The notes: generated by a model from the letters alone, not told the origin. A stretch of DNA of 54,626 nucleotides from Planctomycetia bacterium (GCA_030537455.1 JAUNMR010000028.1:1-54626); one strand, 5' to 3'. Shown: positions 35,601-45,300, counted from the first letter of the stretch. A program made the numbers and translations.

Positions 35601-37909
35601 TCAGTACGGCGTTCAAGATTATCCCGCAAATTGATAGTTACTCCGTCGAACACTTCGACGTTGCGCCCGTTACCTACAATGGGCAACTCAACTACGTCTG
35701 CGTCTGGCAGATCTACAATAAGGCCACGAAGTCCTTCGAGATCTATCAGAAGGTCATTACCGCGCATCAGAGGGGTAAGTACTACTACGCTACCGGCGGC
35801 GACTACACGCGCGTGAACGATACCACCATCCACGGTCAGTATGCTCCTCAAATTGCGGCCAGTAAGAACAGCGACGAGTACTACATCGTTTGGGTCTCCG
35901 ACCAGAACCAAGCCAATGGCGGCGATATCTACGCGAAGCGTTTTGATACTGCTGGAAATTCGCTCGTCTTCCTCGGTACTACGGGAGAAGCGCTTGTTAA
36001 CGTCCAGGTTAAGAACGTCCAAGGACGTCCGGCTGTCGCGTGCAATGCCGACGGCGTCGTCTTTGCCTGGGAATCCTTCGACGTGGAAGAGTACAATTAT
36101 AACTCCTCTGTCGACGTGCGTTTGGATCAGCACGACTACGGCATTGCCGTACGCGTCTTCAACTCCGCGGGCGAACCGGTCTATGTCACCGGCGACGTGC
36201 TGGAGGAAATCAACGGCGTGGAACAACTGGTCGCGTACCAATACGGTCAGCAGGTTTCGCGCGACCTCGGCGAATTCGTGATCAATACCACGACTTCCGG
36301 CGATCAGTTACACCCGACCGTCGCGGTCTTCGACTGGACGCAAAACGGCTTGTCGCAGTATAAGATTCCGAAGTTCGTCGTTTCCTGGGCCGGTCCTAAC
36401 CCCGACGCGGGCGAAGAAATTGAAGACGACGATTCTACCAATAACTCTACCAGCGGTAACAATAATAACAACAATAATAACAACAACACGACGACCGATA
36501 CCTCCTACGTCGGACCGTTCATTGTCCTCTATAAGTTGATCTCCGCCGGTACGGAATCCTCTGGCGACTCCGCCGTTGTGAGCAGTAACACCAAGCGTTA
36601 CGGTACAGACCCCGCGAACGAAACCAGCGGTGGGTTCTATCGTCCGATTGCCAATGAAGTGGAAAACCTTTCCGTCTCTACCTCCGTCGGTACTATCGCC
36701 GGCAAGAGCGAGTCGAACGTCTTTACGATCAACGGCACAAGCGGCGACGACCGACTCGTCGTGGTTATGGGCGCCAGCGGCGTGACTTCCATTACGCTCA
36801 ACGGCGTGGCGCAAGCGTTCGACAGCGACGCAATTGCGATTCAATTCCTCGGCGACGCCGGTAACGATACCGTCGTCTATCAGACCTCGGGCAATGAAAC
36901 GATCAGTGTTGATTCCGCCACGGGCAAGGCGTCCTTCGCTGGCGCTCAAAAGTTTGTCGTTTCCCAGGTCGAAACCATTAATGTGGAAGGCGAGGTCGAT
37001 TACCTCGCGCTCAATGCCAGCGCTAAGGGCGACCTTGTGACTCTCGGTTCCAATGGCGCCACAATGACGACCAACGCCGGGTTGACCTTCAGCGCCGCCG
37101 ACGCCAAGACTGTCGTTGCCAATGGCAATAATAAGGCGACCGTCGTGCTCACAGGCGACCAGAGCGATAATACCCTGACCGCGGTCGGCAGTAGCGTGAC
37201 CTTCGTTGGCGCGGCGTTCGAATTTGAGGCGAACTCCTTCGCCGTTACGCGCGCTATCGCTGGCGCCGGTAATAATACCGCGAACATTGCCGGCGTGACC
37301 AACGCCGTGGCGACCGACGCCGCGTTCGTCGGCGCGACCGCCAAGGGCTCCATTGCCGCGGTCGGCTTCCAAACGGTCGACGCCAAGGGCGCTGGTTTTG
37401 CTTCGCTCGATATTCGCGGTACGCGTGGCGACGATTCCTTCAACGCCAGTGAGCAAAACAGCCAGGCGCACTTCTCCACCGGCGCGATTCTCAACGCCTC
37501 GGGCTTCTCTGCTGTGAGCTTCGACGGCGGAGAAGGTCAAGACTCTGCGGTTCTTCAGGCAGGTACGAAGAACAACGTCTTCGAGGGCTGGGGCAATCGC
37601 GCGACGCTAACCAACGGCGTCTTGACGCAAAACGTCTCCAACGTCTCTAATGTGACCGTTTACGGTAACGATGACGACGACGTGCGCTCCACGCTACTGG
37701 CCACGTTGCATGACACCGAATGGGACGACGCCTTTACCGCCGTCGGCAACGTCGCGACCCAAAGCGTCAATGGCGCGAGACTCTACTCGATTATCGCCGC
37801 CGATCAAGTCGCCGTTAAACGCGACCTGCGTCGTGGCGACGATTCCCTCGACGTCGACGACGCCCTGGACTTCGTCTTTGCTTCGGAGAATTGGGACGAT
37901 CTCAATTAA
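26681..37909 (+). CDS. giant exported surface protein with embedded trypsin-like protease
   Basis: 3742 residues from ATG with AGGTG 6 nt upstream; an in-frame TTG at 26648 is less likely. The N-terminus is basic and carries the planctomycetal LEERQMLS motif (residues 41-48) that marks exported giant proteins of this phylum. About 20 copies of a ~50-residue motif, core SVAMDxxGDFVVVWxS...GVFxRRF, run from ~70 to ~3280 and look like propeller blades. Two Ig-like/SbsA-type modules begin at VTNVSLPNG (~1370) and YVTRVNAIYN (~2545). A trypsin-like domain sits at ~2005-2275 with triad His2054 (LTAAHVV), Asp2105 (NQVDLAVL) and Ser2222 (PGDSGSPS). The C-terminal ~400 residues have RTX-like TSGDDRLVV and GTRGDDSF repeats. 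Six Asn/Thr/Ser-rich linkers separate modules. C-ending codons (GAC, AAC, TAC, ATC) dominate, suggesting high expression. It probably functions as an adhesin or S-layer-like surface protein. Confidence 0.88.
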   Translation: MSLSRNNRVWGVAESLLDRMTKKRKARAHEQKSTKLAIDRLEERQMLSLTVGTTENLLVNESWQDIRGDIAVDSNESGDVIVAWTAADRLKNPNYDPTDETSSYYLLDDNGDYVEDLNVYARYLTNEVQIITLPEECVPGKVETTDGSTLDVKSGSFELIYNAYETQRLSIFNSNFSVADADVYPTSNSRTSLYLGLYAEGELTWVLWNYDAKLTPSDNAANLQEVIRAIPGDEYSEVEVSAYSETDFDVTFKGDQWAGYDLTDIRVSNDYYDDVTALIDKISAITFDVTELQGCTVFQKLILKDLFTSNYSNVISNKIKTSGRKDVIKTLQSARDSLVDNLTSAVVTTVKEVQTVTTYNNKGNAVGIVVSSDPIVTARNIQDAFNGVTQQASLYAPITRGYEYNEKTHRFEYTSEPTRAYSSNESYGSMQSAISPISVSVDPIMGKDGEYLTNQFKITFKGSSGLINQDPLMISAASYSVKVGSSYNYQDVISYNSKTGAYEFSGVTDFEIDESVVTVKESSCVFRVNAPEIVDFAVDEDGDLIQDRWGEYIISGTGRTDQYKPDVAMSADGSVIITWVDENADSLQSYNATDIKARRFQVQGYLPLQGEAGYDANYQPTFYDNGAKLGVIGYVPESDLDSGDASNMVADPYALASKSDVLVQCIAPVADEFVVNAYTNGVQTDPTISADLDGNFIIAWTYIAQDNSYFGGIYGRQYDNLAQPTTGDITFASSQVSSNYYGPAYAAMADSGFAVVMWNYGADLYQAALEPYSDVFIIDNQLVANNAYGSDVDFDYNERYAMVYSQEDASEAAGTTSLPTTDVYITIYNLTKSDDADEEENAFDYTSTTTTTTTGTNTSSTTNNTNNGDNTTDLGETGLWVGLRQVSTKYTAEQVLDATLVNPITVADQGNPSVGVDADGDVFVAYQGLGMDIQSISAANLQTIYSTDYDDLYIQLTWKDFEDNNLAYENKRFLRGNKYSYENKNEDLIYYIKMALGWGYDQYGDFSDVDVTPVYELHNYDCIDVDSYIRYFLGVAQNEKASNEQVMRLAALLETLLSPLRNNGNDISYVNYGQTVYGDSIATTTSTDNNNNNDTTTSTTQIITDASVVSGVVSNYRNGSNACFYVSVPNDWVGTASISLRIGRLTDKDNIETNLDTCETVTIDVSGYYNTTYGYINDWDGYITAVSDALNSLEICGGDENCFVVRYVPQSEIEFYRDTVGEIKLATEDFEYIYAYTVDNVTYYGTRTIQSYGALQITAQSSLHDTPLFIDYDVDASTIKLLGQVSDDLNYVEYFDPVYVERYGSIGNSQTNAHVAETSNGDVLVVWAMQADSTAKQRSDVYPSIGNSIDTSYTHIYMRPFVESTDTAGPIVTNVSLPNGTKVDDGQTVTSALRDIVVSFSEDLITVGDGASAYNNQHAVDNPSNWRLLRDGVEVTGAIESVTFGMNASVDLARETVDENGDEVEEINDGALAYGTNRWEAIVTFAEGHELSDGNYTLVCTSMVQDTARNAIYSQGYAADGSAAGYDGKDWSIDFNVLRLNEALGFEYSKEFPRDNFIPVNEVHGDASDGNPITEAENDETKIIRQVTRSNILEDDSDYGPNTANAVACNSNGDYVVVWVESEGSVESGTVEKTVYARTYRVLYMTNADGERVQVVKDADSISDPIKVYQTTNTYDEDGKLTSGTDPRQASVAMSDMGDFCVVWDMLTSGVDEDGSRDVYMAKYAFNHTQLKINGNSTSPTRANVYTDGAQQYPSVAMDADGDIVVVWESYNQDGSGWGVFGRRFLSNGMSYGYCNTIQTLEFIDSINIQGDKITLSGNIDGVVFETTVALTVAMKTNAKAIHDALVAQPAFTSIDGFSEDDIVVAVTSAGVISIEFTGSLTAQYIDMLEVETSRSSTVTDPLRVNVATRQVGVTGTEFQVNQTTENNQRFASIGMEPDGSFVVSWTSWGQDNDSNIESNIYARKFASNHLVSTSTFTVEEMTPSDSSSKVITLDDIDGHEVYAGDGYESVCFIQVGDTVDTTTGGTTNNDANDVAVGTGSLLTTRRHILTAAHVVCDDNGVPIDLTDTPIYCTFETKSGVVTIPVASIYVHPTYAGDPADNQVDLAVLTLQTSAPASLTGYELYTGSSELGQTITFVGYGTYGDVGDTEDEIDDRNIGRKHYGQNVYELTGADFDLAGNPNTLVYDFDDGTYANDYLGNYYGIRNLGLGTQREAITAPGDSGSPSFINGQIAGVCSYGSNFGIEDSFGPGNYQVDVRVSAYVDWINQAILSGLGDEFLVNTEATITVVVDDDDDDNNNNNNNNNDTTVVDTTASDFWQRGNQIWSSVAMDGFGNFVITWTGYNQDGNGDGLTGGSNYGLGGVFMRAFVSDPETAELNGSAVKQVNEYTAYDQIHSQVAMSRNGYFTIVYESYQDPSNDETSDLVDNFGIFARRYQLTTDTVALTDTTTSTSTGNNNTTSTTTTVTYVTSHDIKTLGQEFEVSRQPEAYITANDKDQLGGSVAIDSNGDMVFAWSDLSHPKDNIESVVCVRAVALAEDTIPPYVTRVNAIYNSRTTSNDDGELESIDAISRVSLYNDNVTFASGNGPTSLVYTFSEYMFSAQMNADMRNYVESGDTIFESSEKYDEYYRYLDKANLENRNVKSVLDFNDWILTLDGKAVTSTYIYDIIYGYNASAKVEDYLRSKGLSDEVIATLPFSTVCTESAATNDYELVILFKDVLPDGTYTLTLSDNVTDACGQNRLDGDYDGKSGGAFTVRWNIGATIGEYEPDKIDDQEAFTYAGQGDPVVVSNSEGFIIVTEQQVLYELGTTSGSTSGNNNNNNNNNTGTGYDEVHGYYNTIVIDNTLYRIESDIVMRHFNADGEPDGVERRVNSYSTGNQISPDIALTETGDYVVAWIGESSEALNGVCARFYPGGQAQQNQVQVAGTKGMRCWDVDVCISESGLVLITWLQGSKDNGTEADEMYGRFYNVNGEALSTAFKIIPQIDSYSVEHFDVAPVTYNGQLNYVCVWQIYNKATKSFEIYQKVITAHQRGKYYYATGGDYTRVNDTTIHGQYAPQIAASKNSDEYYIVWVSDQNQANGGDIYAKRFDTAGNSLVFLGTTGEALVNVQVKNVQGRPAVACNADGVVFAWESFDVEEYNYNSSVDVRLDQHDYGIAVRVFNSAGEPVYVTGDVLEEINGVEQLVAYQYGQQVSRDLGEFVINTTTSGDQLHPTVAVFDWTQNGLSQYKIPKFVVSWAGPNPDAGEEIEDDDSTNNSTSGNNNNNNNNNNTTTDTSYVGPFIVLYKLISAGTESSGDSAVVSSNTKRYGTDPANETSGGFYRPIANEVENLSVSTSVGTIAGKSESNVFTINGTSGDDRLVVVMGASGVTSITLNGVAQAFDSDAIAIQFLGDAGNDTVVYQTSGNETISVDSATGKASFAGAQKFVVSQVETINVEGEVDYLALNASAKGDLVTLGSNGATMTTNAGLTFSAADAKTVVANGNNKATVVLTGDQSDNTLTAVGSSVTFVGAAFEFEANSFAVTRAIAGAGNNTANIAGVTNAVATDAAFVGATAKGSIAAVGFQTVDAKGAGFASLDIRGTRGDDSFNASEQNSQAHFSTGAILNASGFSAVSFDGGEGQDSAVLQAGTKNNVFEGWGNRATLTNGVLTQNVSNVSNVTVYGNDDDDVRSTLLATLHDTEWDDAFTAVGNVATQSVNGARLYSIIAADQVAVKRDLRRGDDSLDVDDALDFVFASENWDDLN
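29212..36510 (+). repeat. six Asn/Thr/Ser-rich linkers within the giant gene
   Basis: Low-complexity linkers are encoded at about 29212-29300 (Thr run, then TNNTNN), 29920-29990 (five Asn between Thr runs), 33536-33620 (six Asp then nine Asn), 34017-34090 (Thr/Ser with three Asn), 35090-35175 (nine Asn after SGSTSG) and 36410-36510 (ten Asn after STSG). Asn codons alternate AAT and AAC irregularly, so the runs are not simple trinucleotide slippage products. Confidence 0.8.
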
Positions 37910-37973
37910 ATCCTAACCGTTACGATCGAGCGCTGCGACGCTAACCTCGCACGCGCGCGATAACAATGCGCTT

Positions 37974-38009
37974 AACGCGTCGCTTCCACACGGGAGCGGC
38001 GCGTTTTTC
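37974..38009 (+). terminator. intrinsic terminator of the giant gene
   Basis: AACGCGTCGCTTCC pairs with GGGAGCGGCGCGTT (G-U pairs included), followed by T5; 65 bp past the stop codon. Confidence 0.8.
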
Positions 38010-38057
38010 TTATCAGAAGATTGTCTCTTATGTTTAAGAACTCCTGGTTCTTTTCTC

Positions 38058-38086
38058 TTGACGTTCTTAAAAGGATTAGGTAAAAT
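38058..38086 (+). promoter_or_regulatory. candidate secA promoter
   Basis: TTGACG (38058-38063), 17-bp spacer, TAAAAT (38081-38086). Confidence 0.6.
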
Positions 38087-38289
38087 TAAACGAATTATCG
38101 GCTTGACGCGACGCGCAACGCGTTTGGCGCGTTCTTTGCAGCGTTCATGCTTGAGACGCCGCGTCGAAATACGCGCCGAGGCGTTTACACGCGGCGTCTG
38201 GGCGACGATTTGCCTGAAAATACAAGAAGGAAATGAGAGCGGCGCGCTTGTGCGACGCTGACCGACTATAAACGGAAACCATCGACACA

Positions 38290-41200
38290 ATGGATTTACA
38301 AGAATCATTAGACGGCGTAAGTAATTTTTTTGGCTCGATTTCGCGCTGGATGGAAAACGGCTTTACGTCATTATTCGGCTCCAATAACGAACGCGAACTG
38401 AAACTAATTCGACCGCGTGTGGAGCGTATCAACGCATTGGAACCGAAATACCAAGCGATGAGCGACGAAGAACTACGCGAGCAGACCGTGCTGTTCCGTA
38501 AGCGCTTAGCCGTCGGCGAAACCCTCGACGACCTCCTAGAAGAGGCCTTCGCCGTGTGTCGCGAGGCTAGTCGTCGTACCATTGGGCTACGCCATTACGA
38601 CGTGCAACTCATCGGCGGTATCGCGTTGCACGAGGGCAAAATCGCCGAAATGATGACCGGCGAAGGCAAGACCCTCGTCGCCACGTTGCCGGCTTATCTC
38701 AACGCACTTGAGGGCAAGGGCGTCCACGTCGTGACCGTCAACGACTACCTGGCGCGACGCGATATGGAGTGGATGGGTCCGATCTATATGTCTCTGGGCA
38801 TGACCGTCGGTTCCATTCAGAGCAATATGTCGACGCCCGATCGTCAGCGCGCGTACGCCTGCGATATTACCTACGGCACGAACAACGAATACGGCTTTGA
38901 CTATCTGCGCGACAACATGCGCTACGCACGTCGCGGGGACGAAAACTTCCCGCCGGAAGCGCAACAGTCCCAGGGGCGTTTGCACTACGCCATTATCGAC
39001 GAAGTCGACAATATCCTCATCGACGAAGCGCGTACCCCGTTGATTATCGCCGGCCCCGCGCACGACGACGTCTCTAAATATCGCGCCGCCAATGCGATCG
39101 CGATTCAACTGGTCAAGGACGTCGATTTTAAAGTCGACGAAAAGGATCACACGACCAATCTTACCGACGAAGGCGTGCGACGCGCCGAAAGACTTGCCGG
39201 CGTCGAAAGTTTCTACACCGTCGGCAATATGCACTGGCCGCACCTGATCGACAACGCGCTCAAAGCGCACTATCTCTACAAAAAGGACGTGAACTACGTC
39301 ATTAAGAACGGCGAGATTGTGATTGTCGACGACTTCACCGGTCGACTCATGGAAGGACGCACCTGGAGCGACGGTCTACACCAGGCGGTGGAAGCGAAAG
39401 AAGGCGTCGCCGTTAAGGAAGAGAATCAGACCCTCGCGACCATTACTCTGCAGAATTTCTTCAAGCTCTACGACAAGATCGGCGGTATGACCGGTACAGC
39501 TATGACCGAGGCGGGTGAATTTTGGAAAATCTATAAACTCGACGTGCTCGCCATTCCGCCGAACCGACCGGTACAGCGTATTACTAAGCCGGATCTGATC
39601 TATCGCACGGAAAAAGAAAAATACAACGCGGTCGTCGATGAAATCGAGCATATCCACAAGTGGGACTATATTCTTATCGACGACGGCAGTGAACACTACG
39701 GTTTGATCGGTAAACAGACCGACGCCGCCATTGAATTTACTCCTAAAGGCGAACGCCAGGCTCTTAATGTTCCCAGAGATCGTATTAAAGAGATTCGCTA
39801 TAAGGGTCGACCGATCCTCGTGGGCACCGTCTCGATTCAGAAGAGCGAATTGATCTCCTCGATGCTCTCTCGGCGCGGTATTAAGCACCAGGTTCTCAAC
39901 GCTAAGCCGGAGAACGTCGGACGCGAATCGGAAATCGTCGCCCAGGCCGGTCGTCTCAACGCCGTTACGATCGCCACGAACATGGCGGGCCGCGGTACCG
40001 ACATTATCTTGGGCGGCAACCCTGAAACTCTGGCCTGGTCGATCTTCCAGACGAAATACCCCACAAGATTGGACGTTCCTCAAGAGGAATGGCGCGTCTG
40101 TGTCGAAGAAATTGAACGACGCGAGCAGATGAAAGCCGAGGGGGAAAAGGTCCGACAGCTCGGCGGACTGTGTATTATCGGCACCGAACGCCACGAAGCG
40201 CGACGTATCGACCTGCAGCTCATCGGCCGTTGCGGTCGTCAGGGCGATCCCGGCGTGGCAAGATTCTATCTGTCGCTAGAAGACGACCTTGTGCGTATCT
40301 TCGCTGGAGACTGGGTCAAAAATATCCTCACAAGACTCGGTATGGAAGACGGCCAAGCGATTGAAAGCGCTATGGTTACACGTCGTATCGAAGGCGCTCA
40401 GAAGAAACGAGAAGAGACCAACTTCGATATTCGTAAGAGCCTGCTGGAATACGACGAAGTCATGGACATGCAACGCAAGCGCGTCTATTCCTATCGTCAA
40501 CGCATTCTCGACGGCGGCAATACCAAGGACTTCGTCCTGCAGATGATCCAGACCCAGTTGGATCGCCATCTCAACGACTTCCTCTCCCCGACGTATAGCG
40601 CAGAATCTTTTGCCGCTTACGCTACGCGTCAGTTGAACGTGGAGTTCGAGGCGAAGCAATTCCGCGGGATGGACGCGCACGAAGCGATCGAATACGCGAT
40701 CGACTATGCAATGCGCATGGCGGAATCTGGCGCGCTAGACTCCGTCGAAGAGAACCTGCCCGACGACGCGCCGGAGGAAGAATGGAACTGGCAAGCGCTC
40801 GCTAAAGCGAGTAATGCGCGCTGGCGAACCAATTTGCGCGACGTCGACCTCAAAAAACTCGGTCGCGACCACGTTGCGGAGTTCCTCATTGAAAAAGCCA
40901 ACGCGTTCTGTAAGTCTGTCAATCTTGAACACGGCGCCGCGCTTTTAGACCCCCATTACGGCGTAGCCACCGCCTGCCGATGGCTCCGCGATAAATTCGG
41001 CGTTGTCATTGAGGAGACCGAGGCGCGCACGCTGGATCAAGACGCTTTCCGCAAGCTCGCTCGCACGCGTACCCTCGAAGGATACGCCGACCGTGAGGCG
41101 CGATTCCCCGTCCTGGCGGGACTGGCCCACTTTACTATTCGCGACGCCAATGGCAAACGTTACGATCGTGAAGGCGTCGCACAGTGGGCTTCTCATCGCT

Positions 41201-42057
41201 TTGGTTTGCAAGTCACCGCCGATGATCTGCGCAATAAGCAGCGTCGCGAAATCGAAGACACGCTCTTTGAGATCAGTCGCGCCGCGTCCAGTAAGATCGA
41301 ACCTTATTACGTTGAAATGCGTAAACTCCTGCAGACGCTCTTTACCGAAGAAGACGTCGACGTGGAGCAATTGCGCGCCAAACGTGAAGAGAAAATTGCG
41401 CGTAACGACCGCATTACCTCACGCGATATCCGCAAGATTCGTCGCGACGCACCCGCGCTGGCCGCGCTATGTAACTGGCTCAATTCCCAACTGCGACAGA
41501 ACCTCACCGTCGAGGAACTTGCCGACTGGGACGTTATTCTCCTCGAGAATCGCGTCGAATCGATTATCGAAAACGAATTCCATTCGGAAATGCGTAAAGT
41601 TGAGCGTTCGCTCATCTTAGGTATTCTCGACGCCTCCTGGAAAGAGCACCTGCTCGTTATGGACCATCTCAAATCGAGCGTCGGATTCCGCGGATACGCA
41701 CAGGTCGACCCGAAGGTGGAGTACAAGCGCGAAGGTATGCGTATCTTCGACGCAATGTGGGACGGCGTCTTCGAACGCGTGACTGACTATGTCTATCGTA
41801 TCGAACAGCTCGACGAAAAATTCGTGAGCTCCACCTGGTCCGCCGCCGATATGCCCGGCTCCGCCTCGCGACCGGCGCAGACCCAAGCGGTCTCTGAAGA
41901 AATGCGCCAGACCCAAGAGCAACAGGAGCGCGCGATTGAGGCTAGTAAAGAGCATAAGGTTCAGACCATCCGCAATAAGGGACCGAAAGTCGGTCGTAAC
42001 GACCCGTGCCCGTGCGGAAGCGGTAAGAAATACAAAAACTGCCACGGTAAAAACTAA
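38290..42057 (+). CDS. secA: protein translocase ATPase SecA
   Basis: 1255 residues, about 350 longer than E. coli SecA. MTGEGKT (Walker A, ~G124), [27 protein letters not shown] and [19 protein letters not shown] (DEAD-like box) make NBD1. NBD2 has [27 protein letters not shown] and RCGRQGDPG. The helical wing/scaffold ends with [17 protein letters not shown] and [14 protein letters not shown]. The C-terminus is the zinc-binding [16 protein letters not shown]. Extra length lies in a short NBD2 insert (residues ~455-495) and a large insertion of ~250 residues between ~820 and ~1070 in the helical region, with repeated DRE/RF...LQVTADDLR segments. It drives post-translational export through SecYEG. 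No clear Shine-Dalgarno precedes the ATG, but the N-terminus fits the family. It follows the giant exported protein, which is a likely heavy user of Sec. Confidence 0.97.
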   Translation: MDLQESLDGVSNFFGSISRWMENGFTSLFGSNNERELKLIRPRVERINALEPKYQAMSDEELREQTVLFRKRLAVGETLDDLLEEAFAVCREASRRTIGLRHYDVQLIGGIALHEGKIAEMMTGEGKTLVATLPAYLNALEGKGVHVVTVNDYLARRDMEWMGPIYMSLGMTVGSIQSNMSTPDRQRAYACDITYGTNNEYGFDYLRDNMRYARRGDENFPPEAQQSQGRLHYAIIDEVDNILIDEARTPLIIAGPAHDDVSKYRAANAIAIQLVKDVDFKVDEKDHTTNLTDEGVRRAERLAGVESFYTVGNMHWPHLIDNALKAHYLYKKDVNYVIKNGEIVIVDDFTGRLMEGRTWSDGLHQAVEAKEGVAVKEENQTLATITLQNFFKLYDKIGGMTGTAMTEAGEFWKIYKLDVLAIPPNRPVQRITKPDLIYRTEKEKYNAVVDEIEHIHKWDYILIDDGSEHYGLIGKQTDAAIEFTPKGERQALNVPRDRIKEIRYKGRPILVGTVSIQKSELISSMLSRRGIKHQVLNAKPENVGRESEIVAQAGRLNAVTIATNMAGRGTDIILGGNPETLAWSIFQTKYPTRLDVPQEEWRVCVEEIERREQMKAEGEKVRQLGGLCIIGTERHEARRIDLQLIGRCGRQGDPGVARFYLSLEDDLVRIFAGDWVKNILTRLGMEDGQAIESAMVTRRIEGAQKKREETNFDIRKSLLEYDEVMDMQRKRVYSYRQRILDGGNTKDFVLQMIQTQLDRHLNDFLSPTYSAESFAAYATRQLNVEFEAKQFRGMDAHEAIEYAIDYAMRMAESGALDSVEENLPDDAPEEEWNWQALAKASNARWRTNLRDVDLKKLGRDHVAEFLIEKANAFCKSVNLEHGAALLDPHYGVATACRWLRDKFGVVIEETEARTLDQDAFRKLARTRTLEGYADREARFPVLAGLAHFTIRDANGKRYDREGVAQWASHRFGLQVTADDLRNKQRREIEDTLFEISRAASSKIEPYYVEMRKLLQTLFTEEDVDVEQLRAKREEKIARNDRITSRDIRKIRRDAPALAALCNWLNSQLRQNLTVEELADWDVILLENRVESIIENEFHSEMRKVERSLILGILDASWKEHLLVMDHLKSSVGFRGYAQVDPKVEYKREGMRIFDAMWDGVFERVTDYVYRIEQLDEKFVSSTWSAADMPGSASRPAQTQAVSEEMRQTQEQQERAIEASKEHKVQTIRNKGPKVGRNDPCPCGSGKKYKNCHGKN

Positions 42058-42105
42058 TCTTGACATGTAACTTACTGCAATTCTTTAATTTACGAATAAA
42101 ACAAT

Positions 42106-42142
42106 AACGACGTCGAGGCGCGCGCGGCTCGGCGTCGTTTTC
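42106..42142 (+). terminator. intrinsic terminator of secA
   Basis: AACGACGTCGAG pairs with CTCGGCGTCGTT (one G-U), followed by a TTCTTTT run. Confidence 0.8.
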
Positions 42143-42224
42143 TTTTGCGCTCGACAGGGGCACGCAGTGTAACTAAAACGCCGTCAGAACGCCGATTTTC
42201 GACCTTAAACGACACGTTAGCAAC

Positions 42225-42252
42225 TTGTCCTTTTCTCTATTTCTGATATAAT
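42225..42252 (+). promoter_or_regulatory. candidate gyrA promoter
   Basis: TTGTCC (42225-42230), 16-bp spacer, perfect TATAAT (42247-42252); about 100 bp before the start. Confidence 0.6.
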
Positions 42253-42354
42253 ATTCTGAAAACGTCGTAGCGACGATTCTAGGCTATTCTACGACGATTT
42301 TGCGCTTTGCCACGCGTGCGCGCCGCGCTACTTTTGCTACAAAGGAGAGTTCAA

Positions 42355-45300
42355 TTGGCCGACGATAATTTCGACGAGTTCGAAGGTCGTGAGGACGACG
42401 ACGCTCAAAGTTCTTCCGACTCCAATCGCCCTTTGCGCCCGATTCGTAATGAGTTTGGGCAATTAATGCTGCCCGACGGCTCAAAACTTGTACAGACGCC
42501 GATTGAAGACGAGCTCAAGGATAGTTATCTTACCTACTCCATGAGCGTGATTGTCAGTCGTGCGATTCCCGACGTGCGCGACGGTCTTAAGCCTTCGCAA
42601 CGTCGTATCCTTGTCGCTATGAACGACTTGGGTATTGGACCGCACGCTCAACGCGTGAAATGCGCGAAGATCTCGGGCGACGCGAGCGGTAACTACCACC
42701 CCCACGGCGAAGCGATTATCTACCCGACGCTCGTGCGTATGGCGCAAGATTGGAATATGCGCCACGTTCTAGTCGATAAGCAGGGTAATTTCGGATCCAT
42801 CGCCGGTCTGCCGCCCGCCGCTATGCGTTATACCGAAGCGAGACTCTCCGGTATGGCTATGGCTATGCTCGAGGATCTTAATCTTGACACGGTCGACTTC
42901 ATTCCGACCTACGACGAAACCAGAATGGAGCCTACCGTCTTACCGGCAAAGGCTCCTAACCTGTTGGTCAATGGCGCGAATGGCATCGCCGTGGGTATGG
43001 CGACGAGTATTCCTCCGCACAATCTCGGGGAAGTGTGCGACGCCGCGATCGCGGTGATCGACGACCCCGACGTATCGCCCTTTGCGCTACTGCGTATCTG
43101 CCCCGGCCCAGACTATCCCACCGGCGGTATTATCTGCGGTACGCGCGGGATTCGACGCGCCTATCTCCAAGGTCGCGGTTCCATTATTGTGCGCGCCAGA
43201 ACCATTATTGAGAGCAACGGTAAGCGCAATCGTATTATTGTTACGGAGATCCCCTATCAGCAGGCGCGCGACGATATCGAAAAGCGTATTGCCGAGAACG
43301 TGCAAGAGGGGCGTATCGTTGGCGTCTCCACGATTCGAAACGAGTCTGACCTCAAAGAGCCCGTGAGACTTGTACTGGAGCTGAAAAAGGACGCCGACCC
43401 CAACGTCGTGCTCAATCAGCTCTATCGCTTCACGCCGCTACAGTCGACCCTCTCGATTATCCTATTGGCGCTCGTCGACGGTAAACCGCGCGTGCTTACC
43501 TTTAAGGAACTTATTGTCGAGTTCCTGCGACACCGCAAGAACGTCATTCGTCGACGCACCACCTTCCTGCTTAATAAGGCGCTCAAGCGTCAGCACACGG
43601 TGGAAGGCCTGCTCATTGCTCACGCTAATATCGACGAGGTCATTCGCACGATCCGTGAGTCGTCCACGCAATTCGAGGCGAAACAACGCCTCATGAAGAT
43701 TGAATGCCCCGCCGCGCTACTGCAACGCGCTCTCGGCGCCGGGTTCGAGTCCTTCCAAAAGGCGCGCGGCGTTAAGGAAAGTTACACGCTTTCCCCGGTT
43801 CAGGCCGACGCCATTCTCAAAATGACCCTCGGACAATTGGTTAATCTCGAACAGAAGAAACTCGGCGACGAATACAATACCCTGCTCGACGATATCAACG
43901 AATACAACCGCATTCTCTCCGACGAACGTAATATTCTGGAGATTGTGCGCAACGACCTGATCGAAATCAAGAATAAATTCGCCGACGCGCGCCGTACCGA
44001 AATCCTACAGGACGAACTCGACGACGTGATTGACGAAGACCTCATTAACGAGGAAGCAATGGTCGTGTCGATCTCAAATAACGGCTACGTCAAACGTACC
44101 CCGTTGGACGAATATCGCGCGCAACGTCGCGGCGGCAAAGGCGTCAAAGGCGCAAAGGTCGATGACGAAGACCCCGTCAGACACCTCTTTGTCGCAAGTA
44201 CTCACGCCTACCTCCTCTTCTTCACTAATAAAGGAAAAGTCTACTGGCAAAAGGTTTACAATCTGCCACAAGCGGCTCGCGACGGCAAGGGGCGCAACTT
44301 AGTCAACGTTCTGAGCCTCGCGCCGGGCGAACGCGTCGCTAACTGCCTGCCGGTTCGCGACTTCAATCAAGAGGACGCCTACCTTGTTATGGCCACGCGC
44401 GACGGTCTGATTAAAAAGACCAAGCTTTCGTCCTTTAGTCGTCCTCTCAAACGTGGGATTATCGCGATCCGTCTGCGTGGCGGCGCGGAGCCAAATGAGC
44501 CGGAAGAAACCACCGAAGAAGTCGAAAACACGATTAATTACCTCGACGACGCCCCGATCGAAGACGCTAAGCCCCAAGAGACTCAAACGGTTGAAGAGGA
44601 ATTTATCGACTCGCCCGACCGCGACGCGCTCGTGGCGGTCTCGATCTGCCGCGAGGGGGACGAAATCTTCCTGTCAACCGCTTCCGGTCGTTCCATTCGC
44701 TTCCGTCAGTCTGACGTTCGCGTCATGGGTCGTAACGCCTCGGGCGTACGCGGTATCCGTTTGCGCGGCGAAGACGTCGTGGTCGCGATGGAAATCGCTC
44801 GACCGGACGCTTACCTCTTTGCCGTGTGCGAAAACGGTTTCGGCAAACGCACGGTGATTAGCTCCAATAGCGCGTCGACAGTCGACTCCGATGAGGACGC
44901 GCTCGACGACGACGTCCCGACCAGCGACGACTCTGAAAATGACGTCGAGGAGAACGAAGAAGGCGCCGTGACGAAGATTACCTACCCGACCAAGCATCGC
45001 GGCGGTATGGGCGTCTTGGACGTCAAGACCGGCAAGCGTAACGGACTCGTGGTCGACGTGCTGTGCGTGGAAGACGGCGACGAGGTCATGACGATCACCG
45101 CCTCCGGTAAGATCCAGCGCTTTAGCGTCGACGACATTCGCTCCTGTGGACGTAACTCCATGGGCGTGCGCATTATGCGTCTCGATCCCGGTGATCGTAT
45201 CGTTGCCGCCAATCGCGTGCCACGCGATGAAGTCGCTAGTTCCGGCAAGGCGATTGTCGGCGTTTCGACACAGGCGTTGAGAGACGATAGCGCTGATAAT

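Larger units (their letters stand above)
37910..38289. other. intergenic: terminator, secA promoter and leader
   Basis: It contains the terminator of the giant gene, a good promoter (38058-38086) and a ~200-nt secA leader. A 67-codon frame beginning inside the promoter is not accepted as a leader peptide. Confidence 0.6.

Noticed and set aside
34088..36241. Long minus-strand open frame (717 codons) opposite the giant gene; similar frames at 29858-31438 and 36308-37540
   Set aside because: They are mirrors of the giant gene's biased codon use (few plus-strand codons whose complements are stops). Their translations are Arg/Val/Asp-rich with no domains or ribosome binding sites.
38058..38261. 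67-codon frame in the secA leader, considered as a SecM-like arrest peptide
   Set aside because: It begins inside the predicted promoter and has no signal peptide or arrest motif.
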